From Parasponia andersonii (lineage: Eukaryota; Streptophyta; Magnoliopsida; Rosales; Cannabaceae), in assembly GCA_002914805.1 (NCBI GenBank), contig JXTB01000043.1, positions 382,204 to 446,203 of the forward strand: DNA of 64,000 nucleotides, read 5' to 3'. The position numbers and the translations under genes are program-made. Positions 35,260 to 47,576 of this stretch are shown in pieces. Below the pieces are notes generated by a model, which was given only the letters and a program-made list of their open reading frames with translations, had not been told where the DNA came from and did not search any database. How positions within the stretch are numbered: the stretch's first letter is position 1; each line of letters begins with the position of its first letter.

Positions 35260-35910
35260 TGCACAACTCACGGCCCAATAATTTTTTGGTTTTTCAAATG
35301 GTGTTTGGCACGTGTCAAACAGAGCGTCAAGCCACGTGTAGTGATGTCATTGGGTTGAGACAGCTAGTGGGGTATCCTTGTTGGAGTTAGTGTGGGTAGG
35401 GATTGGACAAGGGAAGGGGACAATGCCTTAAAGTGAGCTGCTTGAGCTGCCTGGTTGGCAGGTAGTCACATGGACAAGCCCATGTGTTGCCAAAGCCACT
35501 TCTTTTGTTTGAGATTCCAATCCACTCGAAGAAGCCTCCCATTGGTCCGTGTAGTACACGCTTTACATGGCGCGTGCAGTTTACAAGCGATAAATCCTCT
35601 CTATGTCACAACCTCGGCTCATGCAAAAGCTCACTTCTTTCTTTTCTATTTATTTATTTTTATTTTATTTGCTTTGCGTTTACCCACTTTTTGGGCTTTG
35701 ATTTCAATTAAATTATTATTATCCAATGATTTAAAGTCCTTTTAAAAAAGAATTAAAATATTATGAAACTTGAGCTAGAGTAAGAAAGATGATCTCAGCC
35801 GTCGGATGCTTCGGTCGTGTCGTCACAGGATTGTCAAATTCCCCATACTGTTTACGCGGCGGGTGTTTGCGGGGTCCTCCTTTGGTTTTTCTAGAAGGAG
35901 AACGTCGCCA
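35260..35910. promoter_or_regulatory. Second GC-raised island with paired G-boxes
   Basis: CACGTG at 35309-35314 (GGCACGTGTC) and 35333-35338 (GCCACGTGTA), 24 bp apart. GATCTCAGCCGTCGGATG at 35790-35807 is a word often met in plant promoters. GC is raised compared with both sides. No gene follows within the next 3 kb on either strand. Function unknown. Confidence 0.3.
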
Positions 35911-38127
35911 ATATTATTTTCTAGTATTTTATTTTTGTTTGATTAAATATTTTAATTTTTATTTAGCTAAATGAAAACATAGTATGAACTTTTTAAGTCA
36001 AAAAAGATACGGAAATTTGGGGAGTGAATGTGATTTTATGGGAAAGAGTCTAAACGAGGAGAAATTATTGTACATGGAGTTGTAATTATAATTATAATTC
36101 AGTATTCAGATCGAAACACATGTTTATAATGTATAATTTTTTTAGGATATCAGGTTTTATCAAAATCAAACAAATTCTACCTTAAAAAAAACGGGTAGAA
36201 CGTATTCAAAAGTTTATGGGACAAAATTTGATAAAAATCAACACATACAAGGTAACAACTGTTTTATCATCAGTATTTTTCAAATATACCATAACAAAGT
36301 ATTTCCTTGTTTAATAAATGACTGTCACGAGTGAAATATATTTCATACTAATCATCTTAATAGAATGGAGTTTTATGTATAGCATACAATATATAAGACT
36401 ATTTTCACATTTATCATAATAGTTTTTTTTTTTGTCTTCAAATTGATGAATTGATTTTTTTTAATTCTTATTGCAAGAGGTTTTATGTAAGATTTGCTAT
36501 TGTAGCCCTAGTATTAATGAAATTATTTCTTTCAAACAAAAATAATGTTTCGGCAACATTTAATATAGTAATTTTTTTAAGTGATAGGACTATTTTTAGT
36601 ATTGTATTAAAGAATTTTCCAATAATTCTAGTTGGGTGCCATGGATGGATTTTTTTAATTTATTTTTTTTCTTTTGACTTTTTTGACTTGATAAGTGGAT
36701 TTATATTATGATTGTTTTCGTCTCTTTTTATAATTAAGATATTTTTCTTAATTACTAACTAACAAATTATTATTTTCTCTCACAAAAAAAAAAACCAAAT
36801 TATTCTTTTTTTGTTCTTAATTTTTTTTATTTAAAGAAATTGGGCGGCTTAGCAATTGAACCAATTAATAAATTTATTTATATGCTCTTGAATAATAATC
36901 GACATTCCATTTATTTTTTTCCTTTTCTTCTTTAACGTAGGGCAGTTGCGAAACCTAATTGTAGACAGGGAAATTGTATGCCATACAATGATTATTTACC
37001 TAACTTTAGCTAGGAATACATATGCAAATAACCAATTATTGTACATGGAGAGATAAAATTTTCAGAACAAGGAGCACTCTTCGTAGGTTCGTAGTCACCA
37101 ACCTATCTGTCATCAACTCCCAACAATAAAGTAACACTGACGACAGACATAAGCACAACGTAATAGGTAAAGTTAATAATACTGATTAAATTATAGCCAA
37201 AAATAACGGCTAAGTTACACTGCTAATGCTTTTTTTTTTTTTTTAAACTATTGTTACTCACTAATAAAATGTTTTTCAGTTTGCCACCTTTATTTCTTTT
37301 TCTTTGTTTGAAACTCACTCAACTTAAATGTAACAATTTTCATTTTTAATATTTGAGGTTTAGGGTTCAACTTATATTTTTGGTTTTTTTATTAAAAATA
37401 ATTCTAAAAAGGAAAAGGAAATGAACAAATAAAAGAGTATTGATAATATTATTTTAAGGCAAACGAAATGATCTTGTTGATTACATGAAGAAAAGATCTC
37501 AACTAAAAACAAATAATGGAGGGAAGACATAATACATGACAACAAATTCATTGATCCAAGTATCCAACCTTAAACCCACAAAGATGCTGATTCTGAAAAA
37601 CTTTCAGAGACACTATTTATTTATTAATGGCTATTGGCACCTATAATTAATTAAAGTTTCACTATATGATCAAGCCGACCACATTAATTAAGTTAATACT
37701 TATTTTATATCAATAGAAACTTCGATGAACCTCAGTCTTCGTCTTTAATATAGACGGATTCTACGATTAAAATAAAAATAAAGTATTTCGTTTACCATAT
37801 AAAGTAAGAATCGAAATGGGAACTCAAAACCTATGTAGAAAATACTTGTTAAAGACCATACACTGAAATTATGCTGACATATTACGTGGCAAATAAATAT
37901 AGATCCACCTCCAAAAGTTGGCTGACATTTGAGGTGAGTAGTAGATTTCTTTCCAATACTAAATAATAAAAAATAATTTATCTCAAGAACTTTTCTTTTT
38001 CTTTTTTTGTTGGCATCTTTTTGTACATTTGCTACATACATTTGATATATATCACGCTTCTATTTATGTGTATCCAACATATATAGTGAGTATATTAATT
38101 CCTTTGTAGAGTTGGTATATACGCACA

Positions 38128-38171
<44 letters not shown>

Positions 38172-39020
38172 CAACTTAGAGAAACACCAGATGCAATTTA
38201 TCTCTTATATAGAAGCTCAAGTTCGAAAAAAACCCCAACCATACCCTACAATCTCATGATCAATTCAGCCAAATATGTCAAGATCACAAAGAATTGAATC
38301 AATACTAATAGACAAAAACTTGCCTGGCCACTAGCTAGCCCTTCACACTTGATTAACATTCATATTATCTTCATCTTATCTTATTATCTTTTTTTCCTTC
38401 CCTGTTGAGTCTTCTTTAATTTTATTGAGAATCCAATTCAGATAGCGTCAAAATCCAGCATAAGAAAATGCAAATTCGCGGGTTTTTCCTTCTTTTTTTT
38501 TTTTTTTCCTTCCATCCCAGGAGAGCCCAACCAATGAATCTGATATATGTGGCAAAATTTGAAGAAAAAATAAACGCAGAATACGATCCCCATTTCCCAA
38601 AGGCCACAGTGTTTAACTGTTTCTCCAAGGTTTAATACTGTTTTAGCTACTGTTTTTTCTTACCAGAAACTTGAGAATATACCCAGAAAAATACAATATA
38701 TATATATGTTTTTTTTTTGGAGTTAAATTAAATATCCTACCACTTTCAAAAAAAAAAAAAAAAAAATTTCCTACCGGCGTTTAAATCTCTCCGCCTGCAC
38801 CAAATCAAAACCTACGTTGTAATAAACAGTTTTTCTCTTCTTTTATCTTGTTCCTTTTTCCTTTTTCTCATATTCCGAGAAAATATATTTACGTAAATAT
38901 ACGTCAAAATATCAAAAACCCCTCCACAGAGACAGCTCGAATATACACAACTGTCACCTGCCAGTGATAAAATCTGGCAGGACTGAATCGACACGTGGCG
39001 CGAATCCCACCGTTCCCTTC
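35911..39020. other. Intergenic, downstream of the PINOID-like gene
   Basis: No gene recognised. An (AT)n microsatellite lies at 38130-38167, and several poly-T and poly-A runs at 37231-37244, 38490-38507 and 38747-38765. The last few hundred bases probably include the kinase 3-prime UTR. Confidence 0.5.
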
Positions 39021-40729
39021 TCAGAAGTAATCGAACGCCGTCGATTGCGTACTACTGCTCCTCATCCTACTATTGTTATTGTCAATTCTACCAAACGGCG
39101 TCGTCTTCTGCCTCCTGAGCCCCGGGACCTCCGGCGGCGGCGACGACCGAATCAACGCCAGGTTGAGCCTCTTAAAGAACGGGTGCTTCCTCACCTCCGC
39201 CGCGCCGCGCTTTGACCCGAGACGCCGGGCCGGGTCCTTGTCCAGTAACCGGGATATTAAGTCCCGCGCGTGGTGCTCAAGCGCGGAGGAGGGCGTGGGA
39301 GTGGGGAATGCGAGTGGCTTCTTGACGATGTTGAGGAGCGTGGACTCGTTGGACTGGGCCGCGAACGGCGTACGGCCGTAGATCATCTCGTAGATGAAGA
39401 CGCCGTAGGCCCACCAGTCCACGGCGTTGCCGTGGGACCTACCGGACGCCACCTCAGGTGACACGTACTCGTGGGTCCCAACGAAGGAGCACGACCGGGC
39501 AGTCACCGGCTCGGCCACGAAGAGACGGTTCGCCGCCGTGAGCGTCTGGATCCGTCTCGACCGGAAGAGCCGGTTGGAGAAGCAAGCGAACGGCGCTAGG
39601 GTCGAGTGTGAGCGGGTGTACGATGGGGTCGATGGGGACGCGGCGTAGGGGGAGGAGTCAGGTGATTCAACGGCCGGGATTGCGTCTGAGCAGAGGGAGA
39701 GGTCAAAGTCAGAGAGCATAATGTGACCGTCCGATCTGACGAGTACGTTCTCGGGTTTAAGGTCTCTGTAAATGATCCCCAACATGTGAAGGTACTCCAG
39801 AGCTACCAGAACTTCAGCTGCGTAAAACCTGAAAATAAAGAAAGAAACAAAGAAACGACTTAGTAACAGACAACGATCTTTCATACTCGCTTTGAACTTA
39901 GCAAGTTGTTTGTTTCTATGGAAAACAACAAAGAGAGAGAAAATTCGAGAAAGAAATTAAAAAATAAATTAACAGAATATTCTCACGTTGCAGAAAAGAA
40001 AGAAAGAAAAGAACATTTCAATTTAGAGTCGTCCTAGTCGAGTTATGATTCCTAGAAAGCTATTTTAAAAAAAAAAAAAAAGTCTAATATTTCGATAATA
40101 ATGTACCTGGCGGAGTTGAGGGAAAAGCGTTTGTGAGGCTGTTTATGCCTGAGAGAGTGCAAGTCGCCACCGGAGCAAAACTCCATGACTATACAGGAGA
40201 AATGCGAGGCTTCGAACTCGGCGTAGAGAGTGGGAAGAAAGGGGTGGTCAAGCATCTTCAAGATCTTCTTCTCCATTTCGGCTCTGTGAACCTTCTTCTT
40301 AACCGCCACGGCTTCCTTGTCCACCACTTTCATGGCGTAGTAGCAAGGATCGGACTCCGAATCCTCCTCTTCGGCCTCAGCGGCGGCGGCTGCATCGGAG
40401 TTTCTCAATCGGCAGAGGTAGACGGTTCCGATGTCGCCGGATCCGACGTGACGGATGAGCTTGAAATCGCGGAACGTGAGACCGGATTTCTTACCGAACG
40501 TCGCGGACCGGATGGCTGAGTAGGCGGAGTCAGACGATCGGTGAGGCTTTAGCGTCGGAGGCTCGGTGGCCGCCGTCCCCTCCGCGGCGGATGCGTCGAA
40601 GGAGAGACGGCTGAAGCTACTGCAGCTCTCGCTGCTCATTGAGCTCTGGCTTGAATTCGCTGTCTCGAAACTTAGCTGATCACCGTCTGAATCACGGCCC
40701 AAGCCAAGCTCTAACATCTTAGAGAACAA
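39021..40729 (-). CDS. PID: PINOID-like AGC VIII protein kinase
   Basis: Exons 40107-40729 and 39021-39828, with a 278-bp GT..AG intron splitting the Arg before FYAAEV, where PINOID genes have their only intron; 476 residues. Kinase domain: glycine loop GSGDIG (96-101), catalytic Lys134 (YAMKVVDKE), YRDLKPEN with Asp230, and DFD (248-250) in place of DFG, the mark of plant AGC VIII kinases. An insert of about 70 residues separates it from the activation segment [12 protein letters not shown] (Ser320 and Ser322 match the PDK1-target serines of PINOID). The protein ends in FDYF, the FxxF PDK1-docking motif. Known role: phosphorylates PIN auxin-efflux carriers at the plasma membrane and so sets their polarity. 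Differences: the APE motif reads SPE (331-333), and SCS replaces SGS. The start could also be the Met at codon 5. The frame is intact; identification is firm. Confidence 0.96.
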
Positions 40730-41211
40730 ACCCCTACCTCAGACCCCTCCACTGCTTCCTCGCACCATATATATATATATATATAGAGACCGACAGTCAA
40801 AAGCGAGAAAAAGCAAGGAGAATCGGATTTTTGAACTGTTTACCAAAAAAAAAATTGAAAAATGAGTTGAATTTGAGATTTATTTCAACCGAATCGGATG
40901 CCAGAGAAGAAAATTCTTAGGGCTAGCTTGGAAAGAGAGAACACTTTGTCTTTCTTTTTCTTTTTTTTTTTTTTTGAAAGTCAGAAATATTTTGTGTGCA
41001 AAACGAAATACACGCCACTACTACCACCACGAGAGTTGCAGAACCCCCATTAAAGAAAAAGCTCTGGAGCAGAAGCTTTGAATGTGGGAGCAGCCTTTTC
41101 AGGGAAAAATTAGGGTTTTTTGGAACAGAGATAACAATTCGTACCGCTAGAGAGAAAGAAAGAAAGGAGACTTTAATTTTGGGTCCTCCCTATCTGGTAT
41201 TGGCTTTCTTG

Positions 41212-41242
<31 letters not shown>

Positions 41243-42193
41243 GAGAGAGAGAGCTGAAGAGGAGAGGTTGGAAAAGATAGAGGTAGTTGGGTCGTATTTA
41301 TAGTACGGCGTACGGGAAGACGTTTTTAATTGTTTAATTTAACCGCGGTTAAAAGAAAAAAAGTTCAATTACCGGCTTGGCAATGGCACGTGAGGGTTGA
41401 AAGAAGGGAACAGTATGGGGCACGTGCGTTCTTGGGTCTATTATATCTCCTCTATATAAGGTTTTGGGAATTCGGATTTTGATGACGCCACGTGTGGGAA
41501 ACGTCGTCGTTTGGGTTATTGTAAATGTCACGTGGCGGAGGTTACTTACTGGGATCGGAAAGTATATTGCGCGTGCGGTAGACTGATGGTGCAGTGCGGT
41601 GGAAGCTTTTTTTTTTTGAAATGTCGAAACTGCCCTTGCATGGGGGAATTGTGCTAGTTTGTGGCGAGTTTGACTGTTTAGTAACAGTCAACGCCGGTAC
41701 ATTCGCTCTTACCGTTGGTTGAACCGAGTAAAAAGGGCGAATGGATCAATTATAATGAATTAATGATGTAATCAAATAAGTGTAGTACTTTTCTCCCAAA
41801 AAAAAAAAGAAAGGTGTGGTACTTTCATGATTGAGCAACTACTCGTGATTTTTTGATTAATAATTTTAATTAATATTTGGCTTACAGCTTTTTTTTTTTT
41901 TTTTGTGTTCCCAAATTTTACTTGGGGACGCTTGTCAAAATTTGAAAATTTTCTTTCTACACCTTTCTTTTTCACTCATCAATTCCAAAGTAAATTTTTA
42001 ATAATAAATACGGTATCAATTTTCTTTCCTCAACCATCATAACTTTCACCACTAATAAATCCTATGCTATTTCATACATATATTTGATTTGAATGTGTTA
42101 TTTTTCAAAGAAACTCACCCAAGATAAAGCTACAAAGAAGGACTATAATAATTTTTCATTTTTTTTGGATAAACTAAAAAAGAAAAAGAAAAA
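40730..42193. other. Upstream region of the PINOID-like gene
   Basis: Contains the probable 5-prime UTR and promoter (see the G-box cluster). TATATATA at 40767-40784 is 38 bp from the start codon, too close to serve as a TATA box unless the leader is very short. No other gene. Confidence 0.5.
41387..41534. promoter_or_regulatory. Cluster of four perfect G-boxes upstream of the PINOID-like gene
   Basis: CACGTG at 41387-41392, 41421-41426, 41489-41494 and 41529-41534, four palindromic sites in 148 bp, 0.66-0.81 kb upstream of the start codon. ACGT-core words (TGACGCC, AACGTCGTCG) lie between them. G-boxes bind bHLH (PIF, SPATULA type) and bZIP factors. Arabidopsis PINOID is controlled by bHLH factors INDEHISCENT and SPATULA, so the arrangement is plausible, but binding here is an inference. 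An (AT)n run at 40767-40784 and a T27 run near 41216-41242 lie between the cluster and the gene. Confidence 0.55.
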
Positions 42194-42341
42194 GAGAAAT
42201 TATGTAGTAATATTTTCTTGGAATGACCATAAAAACTTCCAGTCTAAGTAGTGAGATATCAGCCGAAGAGAAATTATGTACTAATATTTTCTTGGAATGA
42301 CCATAAAAACTTCCAGTCTAAGTAGTGAGATATCAGCCGAA
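42194..42341. repeat. 74-bp tandem duplication, two copies
   Basis: 42194-42267 and 42268-42341 are identical except for one base (GTAGTAA against GTACTAA). It is therefore recent. It ends 34 bp before the solo LTR's target duplication. Confidence 0.95.
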
Positions 42342-42379
42342 ACTTTTTAATAGGTAAAGATAAGATGATAGGGTGAATC

Positions 42380-43947
42380 TATCACGACCTAAAATCCGGG
42401 CCAATGATAGAAGGAGAATTTCACAAGGCTAGGAAATTCTTTGATTTATTTGAAAAGTATCAAAAATTTTAGTTTTTATAAAATAGTCTATTTAATAAAA
42501 TAATTAGAATTTCATCCCGTGAACCACTTCTACAGTTCGAATACACTATTAAACATAGATCGAATAATTATTTAAAAACGCGAAATCAAATATAATTTCA
42601 AACAACATCATCATCCACAACGAAACTCAAATCCCAGAATGACATACATAGGTTCACAGACAAAATAGAAAGTAATAATCTCGGTTCAATGCTAACAAAA
42701 AACTCAAACAATCCAAACACCACGATAACACACTCCGAGCATTACCAAGATAACGAACTACAGTCAAGATGACCTCTTACTCCTCTTGATCACCGAGATC
42801 GCACTGGACACCACCTGAGGAAGAAGGTAGGGAGTGAACATAAAATGCCCAATAGGAAAAACAAATACCTAGTCGAAAACATTTTAGTGATGGAGAATTC
42901 CTGCATAGTTAGTTTAGTCCAAAACATACATATATATATATATATATAATCCAAACTGGAAATCCAAATATATATAAAAACAGTGTAATCAAAACCATTC
43001 AATTCATATATGCACATGACACAAATCAACCCATACCCATGAGTTCTCATCCTCTCATCTGTGGAAACCCAGGATGATAGCACTAAGTATATCTAACAGC
43101 CTGCCTGACACCTAAGCCCATACCCGGAGAGGACACCCGTGTGTCGCCTATCAAACCTGGAGGGGCAACCGAATTGCCTACACCTACCAAATAGAGAGGT
43201 AATCAGAAGTAATAAAACCCCGCGCAGGTTTACGAACTCTACACCAATGGTGGGGTACACAGCGCCACACTGTAAACCCACGATGCTAACACAGTGCTCA
43301 TGTATGATCTTATGATACGTGCAATACAGAACNNNNNNNNNNNNNNNNNNNNNNNNNNNNNNNNNNNNNNNNNNNNNNNNNNNNNNNNNNNNNNNNNNNN
43401 NNNNNNNNNNNNNNNNNNNNNNNNNNNNNNNNNNNNNNNNNNNNNNNNNNNNNNNNNNNNNNNNNNNNNNNNNNNNNNNNNNNNNNNNNNNNNNNNATGG
43501 GATTGAGATATATATACCTTGATGATCATTGCGATGAGACGAATCTAACGAGACTGGTTGGAGGTCGAATGGTAGCCAGAATCGTCGCCGGCGGCCAAAA
43601 ATCCGATTCAGCCTCTTGGAGCTTTTCTAGTGTTGCAGGCTCCTGTGGCAATCTGACATCGACGGGCAGAGAGAGATCCGAGAGAGAGAGATCGGGGGGG
43701 CAGAGAGAGAAGAGAGAGAGAGAGAGAAAGAAAAAGGACAGGGCACGTGGCCCTGTCTTATAGGGCTGTGCGATTTTTCAAAAATCGCACATAAATTCCT
43801 AAAATTTCAAATCTCTTTCAAATCAGTCCCCCAAAAATTACAATTTAGTCATTTTGTACAAAATTTTTGTAATTTAATCCCCTCAATATTATATCTAAAA
43901 AATTGATAAAATGTTCAAATTACCTTCATAAAATCCGGATTTTTACA
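42380..43947 (+). mobile_element. Gypsy-like solo LTR
   Basis: Flanked by perfect 5-bp target duplications, GAATC at 42375-42379 and 43948-43952. Begins TATCACGACCTAAAATCCGG and ends CCGGATTTTTACA, the pattern of chromovirus-type Gypsy LTRs (TGTCACGACC...). At least 1.57 kb, including an assembly gap. No internal region or second LTR. The start is slightly eroded from the usual dinucleotide. An (AT)n run at 42929-42948 and a (GA)n tract at 43677-43735 lie inside. Confidence 0.85.
43333..43496. other. Assembly gap (Ns)
   Basis: 164 consecutive Ns inside the solo LTR; the true size is unknown. Confidence 1.
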
Positions 43948-44227
43948 GAATCACTGAATACACACCAAATAAGTAGGAAGAGCTTTTACAAGAAGGTCAA
44001 AGAGTAAGGGCTAAAAAATTTAATGCCACATTTAAACTATACATACTCTATTTGGAACCACAACTACAAGTAAAAAAATTTCAACCATATTATTAATTAT
44101 TACTTATTAATTAAATAAAATTATGAAAATTAATGATTCTTTTTATAATTAATTTTTTCTTTTTCTTTTTACTTTTTTTTTTCATTTCATCTAAAGTTGT
44201 TTTGATAATAAAACTTATTTCATAAAA

Positions 44228-44830
44228 AGGGAGATTTTATTAACACCCGGTACTTTTATAAAGGCCACCTTTCGTATCATACAGTGACAAAACCGCCCAA
44301 ATATGATGAAAGTTAAACGAATTTGTGCACCCCATCCATTAACGGATTCTCTCTCGTGAATTTCACTTCATAAAACATTTTTTCCCTTCATAAAATGAAA
44401 TTTTATAGAAGAATTCTGAAAAGCATCCGACTGTACATCTACAGTTCGTGGTTTTTTTTCTCGGTTTGTTTGAATATAAACTTGTTTTTTTGCCCCCTAT
44501 TTTGATAATTAACGATAGCTTTCATTTGCTAGATGAAATCATACATGATGGTCTTTTTTTTCGATTGCTGTGGAAAAATGAATAAAAAAAAGCCGCGAAA
44601 GAGATTAAATATAGAAATTTAAATAGATTAGAATTATGAAAGAGAATAAAATAAATAAATATTTGATAGAGAAATTTGGAGAAGATGAGTTTTGAGATTC
44701 TAAAGACAAATGTTATAGGGAGTGCACATAGTGAGGGTGTTTTTCTCAAAATCTTTGCATTGTCTAATTTAGTAACTTATCAGATATGAGGGGTATCTAA
44801 ATACAGGGTTGGGTGTCAATAAAGCCCACT
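44228..44830. mobile_element. Mutator-like MITE with 10-bp target duplication
   Basis: 603 bp flanked by TTTCATAAAA at 44218-44227 and 44831-44840. The ends are AGGGAGATTTTATTAACACCC and, on the other strand, AGTGGGCTTTATTGACACCC. A 9-11-bp target duplication is typical of Mutator-like elements. The interior has no coding capacity. Confidence 0.78.
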
Positions 44831-44840
44831 TTTCATAAAA

Positions 44841-47576
44841 TGGGTGGCTATATTTTGAATTGTTAAAACATTTGAAATTTGATTCACCATGCTGACTGGA
44901 TATAGTACTTCGACATGTTAAGCAGGTAAAATCAATTAATTGATGCTTTCAAATTTTATGTTAAAAAAAGAAAAAAGAGAGAGAGTTCCATAACTAGCTA
45001 TGTGACTAAGTCAAGTTCTTTTATTTGTTTTTGTTTTTTTGCCTTCTTTTTTTTGGGAGGAGCTATAATTTCAAGCTTAAGTTTACAGAAATAGTTTTTA
45101 TTTTTTTTTTCCTTTTACATGAAATGGCTAACGGTATTTAGTAATCCACTTGAGTATTATAAGGATTAATTATTTCATTTTCCCTTAAACTGTGCCAAAG
45201 ATTGTGTTTTTATATATCTTTTGACTGTAAAATCAATAGCATACATATTATGTTGGTTCTTAATCTTAGAATATGTTGAAATGTTAGTGCAAACACAGTT
45301 ATTCATTATTTCTTAATAAAAAGAATACAGTTTAGAAGTTTATGGGTTTTGAAGGTATAAAGAAAAAGAGTGCGCCATTTCAACTAAAACAAAGCACTGA
45401 AAGAAAAACTTCATAAACTGGAAAATTTGAAGTAAATTCGAATCACATGTCTAATTTGAAGTTTCTATCTGACTTTTATATTGATGGCACGTTCTTTAAG
45501 ATTGTAAAATTACGTACCTGATAATTTTTTTAAAACTTATTATTTTCACATATATTTCTAATATAATGTGTTATTTATTCATTAGTTGAACGTGATTTTG
45601 GACACTAAAATTAGACAAACACTTTCTTCTTGGTTAAAGATCGGTTTTCTTGTTGAAAACAATTTACTTTTACAGCATGCAAGTGGTCGTTGAACTTATT
45701 TAATATCACCGCAGGAAGAAGCATTGATTAAAAAGTTAAAAGGCATCACTATTATTAGTTGCTCGTGAGTTATTTAATAATTGCATATTATAGTACATTT
45801 CCTAGCATAAACCAAGGTGAAGATTTCATTCTTCTTTAGGCAAAAAAGAAAGAAGGCTAGATGTAGATTCATTTTTCATGTATATAGTATGAAAGCTCGT
45901 GATCTGTACAAATACACCAAGATCCTATTAAGCAGAGAGTTGAATGGCTGAATTAGAAAGAAATCCATTTCCCTGATATCTACAATTAAATGTTCTAACT
46001 AAAAATAATTGATATTGAAAATTTTATGAATAAACTTTTGGCAGCAAGGGAACGTTTAGATATGGAATATCTTTTTCAAATAGGAAAAGATGGTATAGTT
46101 ATCACGTCTATTTAGTAAGTACATTATTGTCTTTCTTTTATGTGCATATGTTAAATTCTAACATTGATCATGAAGGTTTCTAAAAGCCAATAAGGTCTTT
46201 ATTAGTAGTAATTTCAATTTAAAAAATCTCAGATCTTCAATTATCCGTACATGTTGATATGATGTGACAATTTAAGATATCATTCATTACTTATGTGGAT
46301 TTGTTTTGTTACGCTTCTATTTCCTTAAAACTTAAAAGTAATTATTTTTTTTTTCTTTTAATAATGAAACGTCTGTATTATCACTTAGCTGTATCCTTTG
46401 TACACACCCTTTGCAAACGCAACCATAACTCGAACCTTGTTTTTAGACAGATCTCGACGGGTGAAAGTCCACGGAATATAGTTGTATTAGTAGACATAGG
46501 AATTTAGTTAAAATACATCAAATTTCAATAATTTTATTGGTTTTTGAGTTTAGCATTAGAGAAATTTAGTTAAATAATCAATATTTTAAATCTGATTAAG
46601 TAGATATTTATTTTTTAAATTTTATAACTAAATATCTTTTATTTTTAACGGATGTTATTAATTTCAATTAATGTACTCAGTATATAAATTTTTATACTTC
46701 GTACACACTATTTTATATTTATTATATATATAGTTTTCTATAACATTTCAAAAACCGATATTTATTTAAATTGATCTTAAAATTTAATCATTTTATTATA
46801 AGGCACTTAACAATATTAAGGAAGTAGTGTGGTTGCCAAAAAAAAAAACAACTGAAGTGGGGTATCTATCTCTAACGGGGTAGGTTGGGTATAGCATTTT
46901 TTCGTCACATGTAATGTGTTTTGATATTAAAAATTTAGTAAAAAATTTTATATACATAGCATTATCTATAAGAGTTAAAAAGACAAAATTTGCCTTATTT
47001 TTTACCCTTGAATTTGCAATTGCTATTTGTTTAAAGAGAAATTGTATACACATGTTTGGACGCAAGGTTAGATAAATGAGGCAGGGATACACAAAATCTT
47101 GAACATTCCAAACAGATCAAAAGACAAAAGCCTATCCTACCCTAGTTTGCCGATCGGGGTCCATGGCAACCCCCCACAACATAGCTTTTCGTATTCATTT
47201 ATTCGGTTACTATTAAAACACTGGTGAGTAATAGTAGCGAAAAAAAGAATGAGGTTTCAACAAATCGTACAATTTGGATTTTTGGTTTTTTTTTTAATAC
47301 ATTTATTATTTGGTGGGACAAAGACAAATAAAGTTGGAATTATTGAGCTTGCTTGAAAATGACTTCCAACGACTTGATCTGCACTCAATTACCATGTTAT
47401 ATATTTCATAGCTATCTCTTTCAAAATGGTCCCTTTTTGTTTTCTTCTTTTGGCAAATAATAAGTTCTACATTAATGTTTTATGCAGTAGAAAATAGAAG
47501 TCACCAGGTTTAAGTTTTCGTTGAGATTGGACTTCTACCACAAGTAGTCATATTAATTTTTAATGTTTAATGTTTT
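44841..47576. other. Intergenic
   Basis: AT-rich with no supported gene. Short open frames at 46295-46507 (+) and 46796-47092 (-) show no domain. Nothing further seen. Confidence 0.5.

Noticed and set aside
35400-35600. Possible microRNA-like hairpin (CTGCCTGGTTGGCAGG)
   Set aside because: The stem is only about 5 bp and no known mature microRNA sequence is present.
39073-40519. Plus-strand open frames across the kinase gene
   Set aside because: GC-rich coding DNA of the PINOID exons gives long antisense frames; none has a domain.
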